A stretch of 64,000 nt of DNA, from positions 104,121 to 168,120 of the forward strand of contig NZ_PUGF01000011.1 in NCBI RefSeq assembly GCF_002976435.1, read 5' to 3'. This DNA comes from Solimicrobium silvestre. GTDB taxonomy: Bacteria > Pseudomonadota > Gammaproteobacteria > Burkholderiales > Burkholderiaceae_D. The notes beneath the pieces are model-generated. The model did no database searches. It saw only the letters and a list, made by a program, of their open reading frames with translations, and was not told the DNA's origin. Shown here piece by piece: positions 1 through 8,072 of this stretch. Each line of letters opens with the position of its first letter. Position 1 is the first letter of the stretch. The position numbers and the translations under genes were made by a program.

Positions 1-1678
1 GTAATTCGGTATCAAGCTTTGTTCGGATAGTGATCGCGTCCTGCATCTGATTGTCGAAAAAGCGCAGGGTATTGCGCCCAGCTTTTTTTGCCTGATACAT
101 GGCAATGTCGGCCTGTTTCATCAACTCGTCTTTCATCTGATCGTTACCGTCAAATAAAGTGATGCCTATGCTCGCGGTGCAAGTTAATTCATATTTATCC
201 AACTGGTAAGGTTGACTGAGAATAGCCAGGGTTTTCTCGCCGATTAGTTCAGTTTGCGTTGCAGCTTCCATGTGGTGTTCGCTCAGATCTAGCAGCATCA
301 CCACAAACTCATCGCCGCCCATGCGGGAAACCGTATCATTTTCGCGGAAGCTGGCTTCCAGTCGCTGTGCGACTTGTTGCAGCAACAAATCGCCGGTGTC
401 ATGGCCTAGCGTATCGTTGAGATCCTTGAAATTATCTAGGTCAATAAACAGCAAAGCACCTTTTCTGCCACTACGCGCATTGGAGGTTAATGCTTGCTGA
501 AGCCGATCAAGTAGCAAACGTCTGTTTGGTAAATTGGTCAGGTGATCGTGGAATGCAATGTACTTGATTTTTTCTTCAGCTTCCTTGCGCTCGGTGATGT
601 CGATATACGATCCAATATAGTGCGTGATATGTCCACCGGCCCCTTTGACCGCCGAGATGGAGAGCCATTTAGGATAGATTTGCCCATTCTTGCGACGCCC
701 CCAGATTTCTCCCTGCCATGCTCCTTTCAGTTGTATCGTTTCCCACATCTCTTTATAGAACTCGGGCGGGTGGCGTCCTGATTTAAGTAAGCGCGGTGTT
801 TGCCCGATTATTTCCTCAGCTGAATAACCGGTATTTTCCGTAAATGCTTTGTTGACGCGCAAGATCACTTCATTGGCATCTGTGATGATCAAATTTTCTT
901 GCGATTCAAAGGCTGTGGCGGCAATGCGCAGGTAAGCTTCGCTGTTATGCAGTACGGTATCGATAGCGCGAATGCGGGCGATGATGGTCCACGAGATGCC
1001 CACGCCAAGCAAGGTAAACAGCAGTGCAATGGTGTAGCTGAAATTACGCGAAGCATGACTGGCGGAGCGCGATATCGTCGCCAGAGTGGACGAGAACAAA
1101 TTTTCTTGCTCAGTTAAATGCTGGTTAATGATGTTCGTCCTGATCATGAAGGTATGAACAGTGTCAGAGTTAATTGAGTGCGAGCTTATGTCTTGATGTA
1201 ATTTTTCGGCCTCCTCATTTAATTCGGCAATCAATTTATCGCCGGTAGTCCAGGATTTGATCACCTCGGTCATGAATGAAAAATTCTGGAATCTGAGGAA
1301 TAAATCACTCATGGATTCGATATCTTCAGGATGATTGCCCCCAATGAGAAAACCTTCACGCGCCATAGCCAGATCTGGATTGGGTTTTTGCAGTGCAATA
1401 CGAGCCTGCAAGTCGCCGATTGGTATCTGGATTGAACGCTGGTAGTTTTGGTAATCGTTTTCGTCATGCGTTAACGCGTAATGTTCAAGACTAAGAATTG
1501 CCTCTTTTTGCGCTTTGGCCCAAACCCCCGCTCCACCGATATAGGCGCGAACAGCCATTAAGGCATTCATCTGAATTTGCATCAGGAAGGTAAGGGTAAT
1601 GATCATTGCAACAAACATGGCAATGATCAGATAGACATGGCTAATCGTGGTGTTGCGCATAGCCAATTTTTTAGGCAT
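1..1678 (-). CDS. Membrane-anchored PAS-GGDEF (probably -EAL) signalling protein, 3' end cut by window
   Basis: The reading frame opens at an ATG whose first base is 1678 and runs leftward off the window without a stop, giving about 559 codons. Seen: an N-terminal membrane segment (about residues 12-32), a periplasmic helical region, a second membrane segment (about 210-235), a PAS region (about 255-365), then a diguanylate cyclase domain beginning at HDHLTNLPNRR (about 377) with an intact MGGDEF active site at 453-458. The last visible residues resemble the linker that leads into an EAL domain, so the full protein is probably a dual GGDEF/EAL enzyme making or degrading cyclic di-GMP at the inner membrane; the EAL part is inference. 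The sensed signal is unknown. It is transcribed away from the dehydrogenase gene and separated from it by a terminator. Confidence 0.85.
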   Translation of the reverse strand, partial: MPKKLAMRNTTISHVYLIIAMFVAMIITLTFLMQIQMNALMAVRAYIGGAGVWAKAQKEAILSLEHYALTHDENDYQNYQRSIQIPIGDLQARIALQKPNPDLAMAREGFLIGGNHPEDIESMSDLFLRFQNFSFMTEVIKSWTTGDKLIAELNEEAEKLHQDISSHSINSDTVHTFMIRTNIINQHLTEQENLFSSTLATISRSASHASRNFSYTIALLFTLLGVGISWTIIARIRAIDTVLHNSEAYLRIAATAFESQENLIITDANEVILRVNKAFTENTGYSAEEIIGQTPRLLKSGRHPPEFYKEMWETIQLKGAWQGEIWGRRKNGQIYPKWLSISAVKGAGGHITHYIGSYIDITERKEAEEKIKYIAFHDHLTNLPNRRLLLDRLQQALTSNARSGRKGALLFIDLDNFKDLNDTLGHDTGDLLLQQVAQRLEASFRENDTVSRMGGDEFVVMLLDLSEHHMEAATQTELIGEKTLAILSQPYQLDKYELTCTASIGITLFDGNDQMKDELMKQADIAMYQAKKAGRNTLRFFDNQMQDAITIRTKLDTEL

Positions 1679-1910
1679 AGGAAAAATTTGTTTTAGTGCA
1701 ACTAGCGAATAGTGGTATTTTATGCCGCAGTCCGTTTGAGTCTGTTGTTAAGCCTACTTAATGGCAACGACCATATTCATGGTCATTTTGATTTGTTTTT
1801 GGCAATACTGCGTAAAATGGCTTATCTTTGTATTGTTACACTGGCACTCGCAGGTAACTGTGCTAAAAGCAGTCTAGGATATTCAAATCTGTTAAGCAAG
1901 AAGGCAAGAA

Positions 1911-1950
1911 AAACCTCCCGCTGAGTTTAGCGGGCGGTTTCATTTTTTCG
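1911..1950. terminator. Bidirectional rho-independent terminator
   Basis: CCCGCT at 1917-1922 pairs perfectly with AGCGGG at 1929-1934. The stem extends through CC/GG and AAA/TTT, and T-rich runs follow on both strands. It lies about 40 nt past the stop of the leftward dehydrogenase gene. The remaining 1679-1979 stretch holds no convincing gene; it should contain the promoter of the GGDEF gene. Confidence 0.75.
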
Positions 1951-1979
1951 GTCTGACTATTGCTGTGATGTCACTTCTT

Positions 1980-3002
1980 TTATTGACGAACTTCAATCAC
2001 CACCTTGCCAAAGTGTGCCGCTTTTTCTAGATGTGTGAAGGCTTCGCGTGCCTGTAGAAAAGGAAAGATCCGATCAACGACGGGATGTATTTCGACCACG
2101 CTTAAAAATTTATTGAGGTCTTCAAACATGCTGCGGCTACCGACGAAAATGCCGGCTAATCGTTTTACTGACCCAATTAATGCCGCAGGATTAACTTCAC
2201 CGCCGAAACCGCTGACACCTCCGATAATGGCAACCTTGCCACCCATTCGGGCGCTGGTAATTGAGCGTGGCAGCGTGCCTTGGCCGCCCACTTCTAATAC
2301 CAGATCAACCCCTTTTCCGTCGGTTAGCCTCAAGACTTCATCTTGCCACTCAGGCGTAGTTTTATAGTTGATGGTTGCCGATGCACCCAAGCTGCGGGCG
2401 CGTTCCAGTTTTTCATCGCTGGATGACGTAATAATAGTGCGCAGACCAGCCGCTTTGGCTAGCTGTAGCGCCCAGATGGATACGCCGCCAGTGCCGAGTA
2501 GCAGTACGCTATCGCCTGCTCTTAGCCCACCTTCGACGAATAATGAATTCCATGCTGTGACGCCAGCGCAGGGTATTGTGGCGGCTTCCACGTAGGTAAG
2601 ATGTTTCGGTATGGCGACTAAGGCATCTTCACTTAAGATCACTTCTTCCGCCAACATGCCATTAACAGCAGCGCCGAGTGCTCCGGCTGTATTTTGCGTC
2701 GTTGGATTACCGTTGATCCACTCTGGGAAAAACGACGCGGCAACCCGATCACCGACTTTAAAGCGCGTCACTTGCGCACCAACCGCGATAACTTCACCAG
2801 CGCCGTCGGAGCAAGGAATGACGGGGTTCTCACTGGTAACGCGGTAACTACCGTTGACGATCATTAAGTCGCGATAGTTGAGCGAAACGGCATGTATCCG
2901 CACTTGCACTTCGTGCCCAGTTGGCGCGGAAAGAGTGCGTTGAACCACTTCAAGTCCGGCGATCTGTTGACCTGCTTTAATTTGGTAAGCTTGCATTGAC
3001 AT
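1980..3002 (-). CDS. Zinc-type MDR alcohol dehydrogenase / quinone oxidoreductase family protein
   Basis: The 340-residue protein has the medium-chain dehydrogenase/reductase fold: an N-terminal GroES-like domain (YRDLMI, IPCSDGAGEV, VGDRV motifs) followed by a Rossmann NAD(P)-binding domain with LLLGTGGVS at about residue 168-176. The cysteine-rich structural-zinc loop of classical alcohol dehydrogenases is absent, which points to the NAD(P)-dependent oxidoreductase branch; the substrate cannot be told from sequence. The start is ATG with a second ATG two codons later. A LysR regulator is divergently transcribed about 130 bp away, the usual arrangement for a regulator controlling its neighbour (inference). 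Confidence 0.85.
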   Translation of the reverse strand: MSMQAYQIKAGQQIAGLEVVQRTLSAPTGHEVQVRIHAVSLNYRDLMIVNGSYRVTSENPVIPCSDGAGEVIAVGAQVTRFKVGDRVAASFFPEWINGNPTTQNTAGALGAAVNGMLAEEVILSEDALVAIPKHLTYVEAATIPCAGVTAWNSLFVEGGLRAGDSVLLLGTGGVSIWALQLAKAAGLRTIITSSSDEKLERARSLGASATINYKTTPEWQDEVLRLTDGKGVDLVLEVGGQGTLPRSITSARMGGKVAIIGGVSGFGGEVNPAALIGSVKRLAGIFVGSRSMFEDLNKFLSVVEIHPVVDRIFPFLQAREAFTHLEKAAHFGKVVIEVRQ

Positions 3003-3130
3003 CTCCTGTAAGCCGATAGGTGGATCAACATGATTGTTGCACTCACTTCGACATTGACTGCTATCATATCGTATCCAATAAATCCACAGTGGCGATATTA
3101 TTTAACAAGTTTGTAGCGTAATTGGAATCA

Positions 3131-4054
3131 ATGATGAGTGATCGTTTAAACGGTATTAGTGCTTTCGTCGAAGCGGCGGAGGCTGGCAGCTTTGCCTTGG
3201 CAGCGGAACGCATGCGACTTACCCGTTCGTCGGTGGGTAAGAGTATTGCACGATTGGAGCAACGATTGGGCGTACGGCTATTCCAGCGGACTACCCGCAG
3301 CCAGAGTCTGACGGAAGAAGGGCAAGCGTATTACGAGCGCTGTGTGCGTGCCTTGGCCGAGTTAAGTGCAGGTGCATTGGCACTCGACAGCGGTAAAGGT
3401 GAGCCGATTGGCCGTTTGCGAGTTAGCGTGCCGGTGCTGTTTGGCCGTCATTGCGCGGCGCCCGTTTTGCGGGCATTGGCACATCAGTTTCCACGGCTGG
3501 ATATAGAAATATCCTTTAATGACCAGACTGTTGATCTGGTCGATGAGGGCTACGATCTGGCGATACGCATTGGCAGTTTGCCCGATAGCAGTACTCTGGT
3601 TGCACGGCGTTTGTCTAGCCAGCGCATGGTCATTTGCGCCGCACCGTCTTATCTAGCCAAATATGGAAAACCCGGCAGCGCGGACGAGCTGTCGCAGCAT
3701 GTCGGCATCGCTTATGGACGCTCCGGTCGCGTCAAACCATGGTTAATGCGTGATAGTGCGGGTCAAATCCAGAAACCCCAGATTGATATCCGTTTAATGT
3801 TTGACGACTTACAGGCCATTACTGATGCCGCTATAGCCGGTGCTGGACTAGCCTGGTTGCCATGCTGGCTGATGGCAAAACATTCGCGTGCAGGTGAGCT
3901 GGAACTGGTCATGAATGACAATATGCTGGAAGTTGAAATATACGCTGTGTGGCCGAAATCGCACTATTTGCCGACTAAAACCCGGGTAGCAATTGATGCG
4001 CTGGTGGCGGAGATACCCGGAATGATTGGGCATCTTGAGCATGTTTGCGAATGA
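3131..4054 (+). CDS. LysR-family transcriptional regulator
   Basis: About 307 residues. An N-terminal winged helix-turn-helix (about residues 5-65, with SFALAAERMRLTRSSVGKSI typical of LysR proteins) is followed by a periplasmic-binding-like effector domain. ATG at 3131 is preferred over the in-frame TTG at 3122; a second ATG follows at 3134 and GGAA lies just upstream. It sits divergently to the MDR dehydrogenase and probably regulates it. The sequence resembles the large LysR group acting on oxidoreductase genes; the inducer is unknown. Confidence 0.9.
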   Translation: MMSDRLNGISAFVEAAEAGSFALAAERMRLTRSSVGKSIARLEQRLGVRLFQRTTRSQSLTEEGQAYYERCVRALAELSAGALALDSGKGEPIGRLRVSVPVLFGRHCAAPVLRALAHQFPRLDIEISFNDQTVDLVDEGYDLAIRIGSLPDSSTLVARRLSSQRMVICAAPSYLAKYGKPGSADELSQHVGIAYGRSGRVKPWLMRDSAGQIQKPQIDIRLMFDDLQAITDAAIAGAGLAWLPCWLMAKHSRAGELELVMNDNMLEVEIYAVWPKSHYLPTKTRVAIDALVAEIPGMIGHLEHVCE

Positions 4055-4160
4055 GTTATTTATTATTTTTATTTGCAGATACCCAAAAGCATAAAAATAG
4101 AGCCAAACTGGCGCTAAAACCGGGGAATATGTAAGCAGGGCAATTGTGTAAGTAACTGTG

Positions 4161-4166
4161 TAAAAT
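4161..4166 (+). promoter_or_regulatory. Candidate -10 box (TAAAAT-GGCG) for the TauE/SafE gene
   Basis: TAAAAT at 4161-4166 followed directly by GGCGCA matches the -10/discriminator pattern found upstream of dnaE, metG, yebC, DUF3460 and secA in this window. It would give a leader of about 30 nt before the ATG at 4205. No good -35 is visible. Confidence 0.35.
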
Positions 4167-4204
4167 GGCGCATCTACAGCTAAGCATGGCCTTATTGGAT
4201 CTCA

Positions 4205-4969
4205 ATGATCATCGCGAACCAACCTCTTCCAGTACTTCTTCTCATCGCTCTGGCAGGTCTATATGCCGGAATGCAAAACGCGCTGGCGGGTGGTGGTTCT
4301 TTCATCACTTTTCCAGCGTTGCTACTGGCCGGACTGAATCCGCTGGCGGCGAATATGAGTTCGACGATTGCCCTGTTCCCAAGTCAAATAACCACTGCCA
4401 TAGCTGGCCGTAAAATGGTCAGTGGCGTTGGCCATCTCTCGTTTCGTAGTTTGTTTATCGTTAGCTTGATTGGTGGCGTGCTCGGAGCGTTATTGCTGCT
4501 ATCTACACCGGTCAGCATTTTTACTAACTTAGTCCCTTGGCTGGTGTTATTTGCCACTGCCGCATTTGCCTGGGGCAGTTTTGGCTACCAGCCGCATTCC
4601 ACAGCAACCGCGCGCCAGTTGCCGAATTCAGTGCTGTTGTTAATACAAGGCGTCATTGCAATTTATGGCGGTTACTTCGGTGGCGGAATTGGATTCTTAA
4701 TGTTGGCCGCGCTGACTGTCGCCGGACAGCAAGTCCGCGCTGCCAGCGCAACTAAAAACGCATTGGCGATGACGATGAATGCGTCAGCAGTTGCTATTTT
4801 TGCATTTTCGCCAATGATTAATTGGGCGGCGGTAGTGGCGCTTGGCTTGGGAGGCGTGCTGGGCGGATTGATCGGTTCATGGTTAATCCATCGCCTGCCG
4901 GAGCGCTTGCTGCGCGGCTTTGTGGTACTGGTTGGCGTTGTGTTAACGGTGTGGTTGTTCTTGCGCTAA
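4205..4969 (+). CDS. TauE/SafE family sulfite/sulfonate exporter-like permease
   Basis: A 254-residue polytopic membrane protein with about eight hydrophobic segments and the duplicated glycine-rich signature of the TauE/SafE family (GMQNALAGGGSF near residue 22; GGYFGGGIGFLML near residue 157). Family members are proposed to move sulfite, sulfoacetate or other organic anions across the inner membrane; the substrate here is unknown. A second, divergent paralogue sits in the sulfate assimilation cluster at 38 kb; this copy stands alone between a LysR gene and a helicase gene. The start is ATG at 4205. Confidence 0.85.
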   Translation: MIIANQPLPVLLLIALAGLYAGMQNALAGGGSFITFPALLLAGLNPLAANMSSTIALFPSQITTAIAGRKMVSGVGHLSFRSLFIVSLIGGVLGALLLLSTPVSIFTNLVPWLVLFATAAFAWGSFGYQPHSTATARQLPNSVLLLIQGVIAIYGGYFGGGIGFLMLAALTVAGQQVRAASATKNALAMTMNASAVAIFAFSPMINWAAVVALGLGGVLGGLIGSWLIHRLPERLLRGFVVLVGVVLTVWLFLR

Positions 4970-5039
4970 TATTTCGAGCTGTTTGTGTCTTGTAACTAGG
5001 GTGGCTTAGCAAGCACTTGTAACAAGCAATCTGCCTTGG

Positions 5040-5069
5040 TTGCTATAACTCATTGATTTGTAATATAAT
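5040..5069 (+). promoter_or_regulatory. Sigma-70-like promoter for the DEAD-box helicase
   Basis: TTGCTA (5040-5045), an 18-nt spacer and TATAAT (5064-5069) form a good sigma-70 match. The resulting leader of about 100 nt contains a small hairpin, CCAAC at 5125-5129 with GTTGG at 5135-5139. Long structured leaders are common for cold-induced helicase genes, but cold control here is only a suggestion. Confidence 0.5.
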
Positions 5070-5175
5070 CCATGCTTTCCGCCTTCCATTACTTTCCGTT
5101 GATTGTCTTAAAAATGCGGTGTTACCAACGCGTTGTTGGCGCTGTATTTAACTCACGGAAGGCCTGCCAAATACC

Positions 5176-6672
5176 ATGACTGAAATTAAGTCCGAATTGA
5201 ATTCTGAATTGAGCACCGAATTAAGCTCTATAACTATATCTACATCGTCTAGTGCAGAGGTCGCGGCTGATGTGCGCTTTGCCGATTTTGGTTTGTCCGA
5301 TGATATTTTGCGGGCACTTTCCGATCAAGGATATGTGCATCCAACGCCGATTCAAGCCGCTGCAATTCCGGTTGTTTTAGAAGGGCGCGATGTCATGGGG
5401 GCGGCCCAAACCGGCACAGGTAAAACGGCCGGTTTCTCTTTACCGATTATTCAGTTATTGCTAGCGCACGCCAACGCAAGTGCTTCGCCTGCACGGCATC
5501 CGGTGCGCGCCCTGATTTTGACGCCGACGCGCGAGCTGGCTGATCAGGTAGCAGAAAACGTCAAAGCCTATTGCAAACATACGCCGTTGCGTAGCCTTGT
5601 TGTGTTTGGCGGTGTTGATATTGCACCGCAAACTGCTGCGTTACGAGCTGGTGTTGAAATTGTGATCGCAACGCCAGGGCGCTTGCTTGATCACGTTCAG
5701 CAAAAAACCATCAACCTGAGCCAAGTGCAAATTTTGGTGATGGATGAAGCGGATCGTATGCTGGACATGGGCTTTTTACCTGACTTGCAACGCATCATTA
5801 ATTTGCTGCCTAAAGCGCGTCAAAGCTTGATGTTTTCGGCGACTTTTTCGCAAGAAATTAAAAAACTGGCAGCGACTTTTTTACGTAATCCGCTCACCAT
5901 TGAAGTGGCGCGCAGTAATGCAACCGCTGAAAATGTGACCCAGATTTTGTATCAGGTTCAAGAAGAAGAAAAACGCGATGCCGTGAGTTTTATTATTCGT
6001 GAGCGTAATTTAAAGCAGGTGATCGTATTTTCAAATACCAAAATCGGCACTTCACGTTTGGCCGTGCATTTGGTTAAAACCGGCGTGAAAGCTGCGGCGA
6101 TTCATGGTGATAAAACGCAACAAGAACGGATGGCTGCGTTAGAGTCATTTAAGCGTGGTGAAATTGAAGTGTTGGTCGCAACCGATGTGGCTGCACGTGG
6201 TTTGGATATTGCTGAATTACCTTGCGTAATTAACTTTGATTTACCGTACAACGCGGAAGATTATGTGCACCGGATTGGACGTACCGGTCGTGCTGGTGCT
6301 ACGGGTGATGCAATTTCTTTGTTCACTGAAAAAGATGAGCGGTTATTGGCGGATATTGAAAAGCTGATTAAGCAAAAAATTGTGCGTTTGCATTTGGCTG
6401 GTTTTGTTGCTACTAAGCTTGAACCGCATGGTTTGCGTGAGCCGCGTAGTTCTGGGGCTCGTAGTTCGTCTTCTGGTAGTGCTGAGGTTAAAAATGACCG
6501 CAGAGTTGCACCGCGTTCTTATGCTTCTACACCTAAAATTGATCCTTGGTTTTTGCAACCTTATCAACCGACTGCATCGACACTTCCAGTGGCTGAAAAG
6601 CCGTCTGTTACTTCTTCATCTGGCAAGCCAGCTAAGCGGGCTGCTTTGTTGGGTGGGTTTTCTAAGAGTTAG
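5176..6672 (+). CDS. rhlE: DEAD-box ATP-dependent RNA helicase, RhlE-type
   Basis: The 498-residue protein carries the full DEAD-box motif set: Q motif (PTPIQ, about residue 56), motif I AQTGTGKT (76-83), PTRELADQ, TPGRLLD, DEAD (about 190-193), SAT (about 220), ARGLDI and HRIGRTGRAG (from about 364). It remodels RNA structure, typically in ribosome assembly or mRNA decay. The first about 35 residues are a Ser/Glu/Thr-rich extension and the last about 80 a basic, Ser-rich low-complexity tail, as in RhlE-like beta-proteobacterial proteins. The assignment to RhlE rather than SrmB or DbpA rests on the short core and tail character. Confidence 0.85.
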   Translation: MTEIKSELNSELSTELSSITISTSSSAEVAADVRFADFGLSDDILRALSDQGYVHPTPIQAAAIPVVLEGRDVMGAAQTGTGKTAGFSLPIIQLLLAHANASASPARHPVRALILTPTRELADQVAENVKAYCKHTPLRSLVVFGGVDIAPQTAALRAGVEIVIATPGRLLDHVQQKTINLSQVQILVMDEADRMLDMGFLPDLQRIINLLPKARQSLMFSATFSQEIKKLAATFLRNPLTIEVARSNATAENVTQILYQVQEEEKRDAVSFIIRERNLKQVIVFSNTKIGTSRLAVHLVKTGVKAAAIHGDKTQQERMAALESFKRGEIEVLVATDVAARGLDIAELPCVINFDLPYNAEDYVHRIGRTGRAGATGDAISLFTEKDERLLADIEKLIKQKIVRLHLAGFVATKLEPHGLREPRSSGARSSSSGSAEVKNDRRVAPRSYASTPKIDPWFLQPYQPTASTLPVAEKPSVTSSSGKPAKRAALLGGFSKS

Positions 6673-6720
6673 TTTGTATGATTGCTCAGGCTTAAATTAA
6701 TCAGTTATTGCGATTAAATT

Positions 6721-6980
6721 GAGGGCTGTTGGTCGGGGGTAGCCCGACAGCCAGTTACCTTTTTTGTGTCGCCAAAAAAGGTAACCCAAAAAAGGCGACC
6801 ACGCTATTTCGGAAACCCCGATTATTTTACGAATAAATGGGAAAAGTTCGAAACTCGCTGCGCTCAAACAGCGAACCTTTCTTATCCATTTATCCGTAAA
6901 ATAACCGGCCGAACTAGAAGTGGGGGTAGGTCAAAAGCAACGTCAACGGCAAAATCAACTTCAACTTCAAAAGCAACTGC
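6721..6980 (-). repeat. Structured intergenic repeat, copy A (folds on the minus strand)
   Basis: This gene-free stretch is homologous to the inverted copy at about 63672-63872. Reading the minus strand: degenerate GTTG/CTTTTGA-type tandem units (6980-6935), a conserved block around CTACCCCCACTTCTAGTTCGG, a long hairpin whose arms are 6908-6872 and 6850-6817, then conserved sequence to a GTCGCC/GGCGAC stem. Copy A continues with a further GTTACC/GGTAAC and CTGTCGGG/CCCCGAC pairing down to about 6721 that copy B lacks. Differences between the copies are largely compensatory in the main stem. A short open frame across it (6766-7017) is not considered a gene. Confidence 0.85.
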
Positions 6981-7003
6981 AGCACAATCAAATTTCAACC
7001 AAT

Positions 7004-7897
7004 TTAAGCTAATTTAGCTTCAATTTCTACTGTTGGCGTAATCTCTTCACGGCATTGTTTTTTACAATGCGGACATGATTTTCCTGGAATGTAATAAGGC
7101 GATAATTGTTCACGCGGCGTGACAACCGCGCGGCAGGCGTAGCATTGTTCTGTGTCGGTAGCTTCTAGTTGTGGATTGAGCGCGGTGCGGTAGTCGAAGA
7201 CAAAACAATCGCCGTGATAATGATCGCCGCCGACTTCTTCAAAATACTTCAAAATCCCGCCTTCAAGCTGATACACATGTTCATAGCCGACATTTTGCAT
7301 GTGGATGGCCGCTTTTTCGCAGCGTATCCCGCCGGTGCAAAACGTCACTACGGTTTTGTCGTTTAATTCATCTTTATTTGCCGCGATAACTTCGGGAAAT
7401 TCGGTGAATTTTTTAATGCGGAAATCTACCGTATTGTTAAAACTGCCAACATCCACTTCAAAGTCATTACGCGTATCAACCATTACAACCGGGCGACCAG
7501 TATCGTCATGCCCTTGATCCAGCCAGCGTTTTAACGTGGTCGGTGCTACAAAAGGGGCGCGACCATCTTCCGGGCGTATTAACGGCATCCGCATGGTGAT
7601 GGTTTCGGCTTTTAATTTGATCAGTAATTTGGTGAAAGGCTGGCTGTCGGAAATGCTTTCTTTGGCAACTACGTCACTAAAGCGCGGGTCAGTGTGCAAC
7701 CAATCCATAAAGCCATCAATCTCATGGCGCAAACCAGCCAAGAATAAATTAATACCTTCAGGCGTAAGGAGAATGGTGCCTTTTAAATTCAGCTGTTGGC
7801 AAATGGCTAAAAATTCAGGACGTTTTTCTGCCGTATCGTTAAAAGTAATGAACTTGTACGCGGAGATGTTGATGTATTGCGGAGTGCTTGACTGCAT
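7004..7897 (-). CDS. trhO: Oxygen-dependent tRNA uridine(34) hydroxylase (rhodanese domain)
   Basis: A 297-residue YceA/TrhO family protein. An N-terminal ferredoxin-like domain (about 1-100) is followed by a rhodanese domain (about 120-230) with the active-site loop CTGGIRC (Cys at about 186 and 192), then a C-terminal tail with two CxxC pairs (CYAC, CPHC) that probably bind metal. The family hydroxylates U34 of tRNAs as the first step toward 5-methoxy- or carboxymethoxyuridine. The gene is monocistronic, convergent with the helicase gene across repeat A and divergent from dnaE. Confidence 0.9.
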   Translation of the reverse strand: MQSSTPQYINISAYKFITFNDTAEKRPEFLAICQQLNLKGTILLTPEGINLFLAGLRHEIDGFMDWLHTDPRFSDVVAKESISDSQPFTKLLIKLKAETITMRMPLIRPEDGRAPFVAPTTLKRWLDQGHDDTGRPVVMVDTRNDFEVDVGSFNNTVDFRIKKFTEFPEVIAANKDELNDKTVVTFCTGGIRCEKAAIHMQNVGYEHVYQLEGGILKYFEEVGGDHYHGDCFVFDYRTALNPQLEATDTEQCYACRAVVTPREQLSPYYIPGKSCPHCKKQCREEITPTVEIEAKLA

Positions 7898-8058
7898 AGT
7901 GTTCTGTAATAAAAATGGTGCCAGATTAAGAAGATAAGTCCTTGATTAGGCAGCATTATAAACGCAAAACAGTGCTTTCTAATTGAGCTAAATCAATTTA
8001 CGGCTTGAACATGTATAGATTTCTATTATTCCCCATTCTAGGCAGGCGTTCCCTACTG

Positions 8059-8064
8059 TAAAAT
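8059..8064 (+). promoter_or_regulatory. -10 box (TAAAAT-AGCGCG) immediately upstream of dnaE
   Basis: TAAAAT ends 8 nt before the dnaE ATG at 8073, so transcription should begin around 8070-8073. There is no Shine-Dalgarno sequence in the preceding 20 nt, which fits a leaderless or near-leaderless mRNA. The -35 region is weak (TTCTAG at about 8036). Confidence 0.5.
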
Positions 8065-8072
8065 AGCGCGCT

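Noticed and set aside
6766..7017. Open frame beginning MSPKKVTQKRRPR across repeat A
   Set aside because: It lies wholly in the non-coding structured repeat, and the paired changes between copies A and B follow the hairpin rather than codons; this is the kind of spurious ORF such repeats generate.
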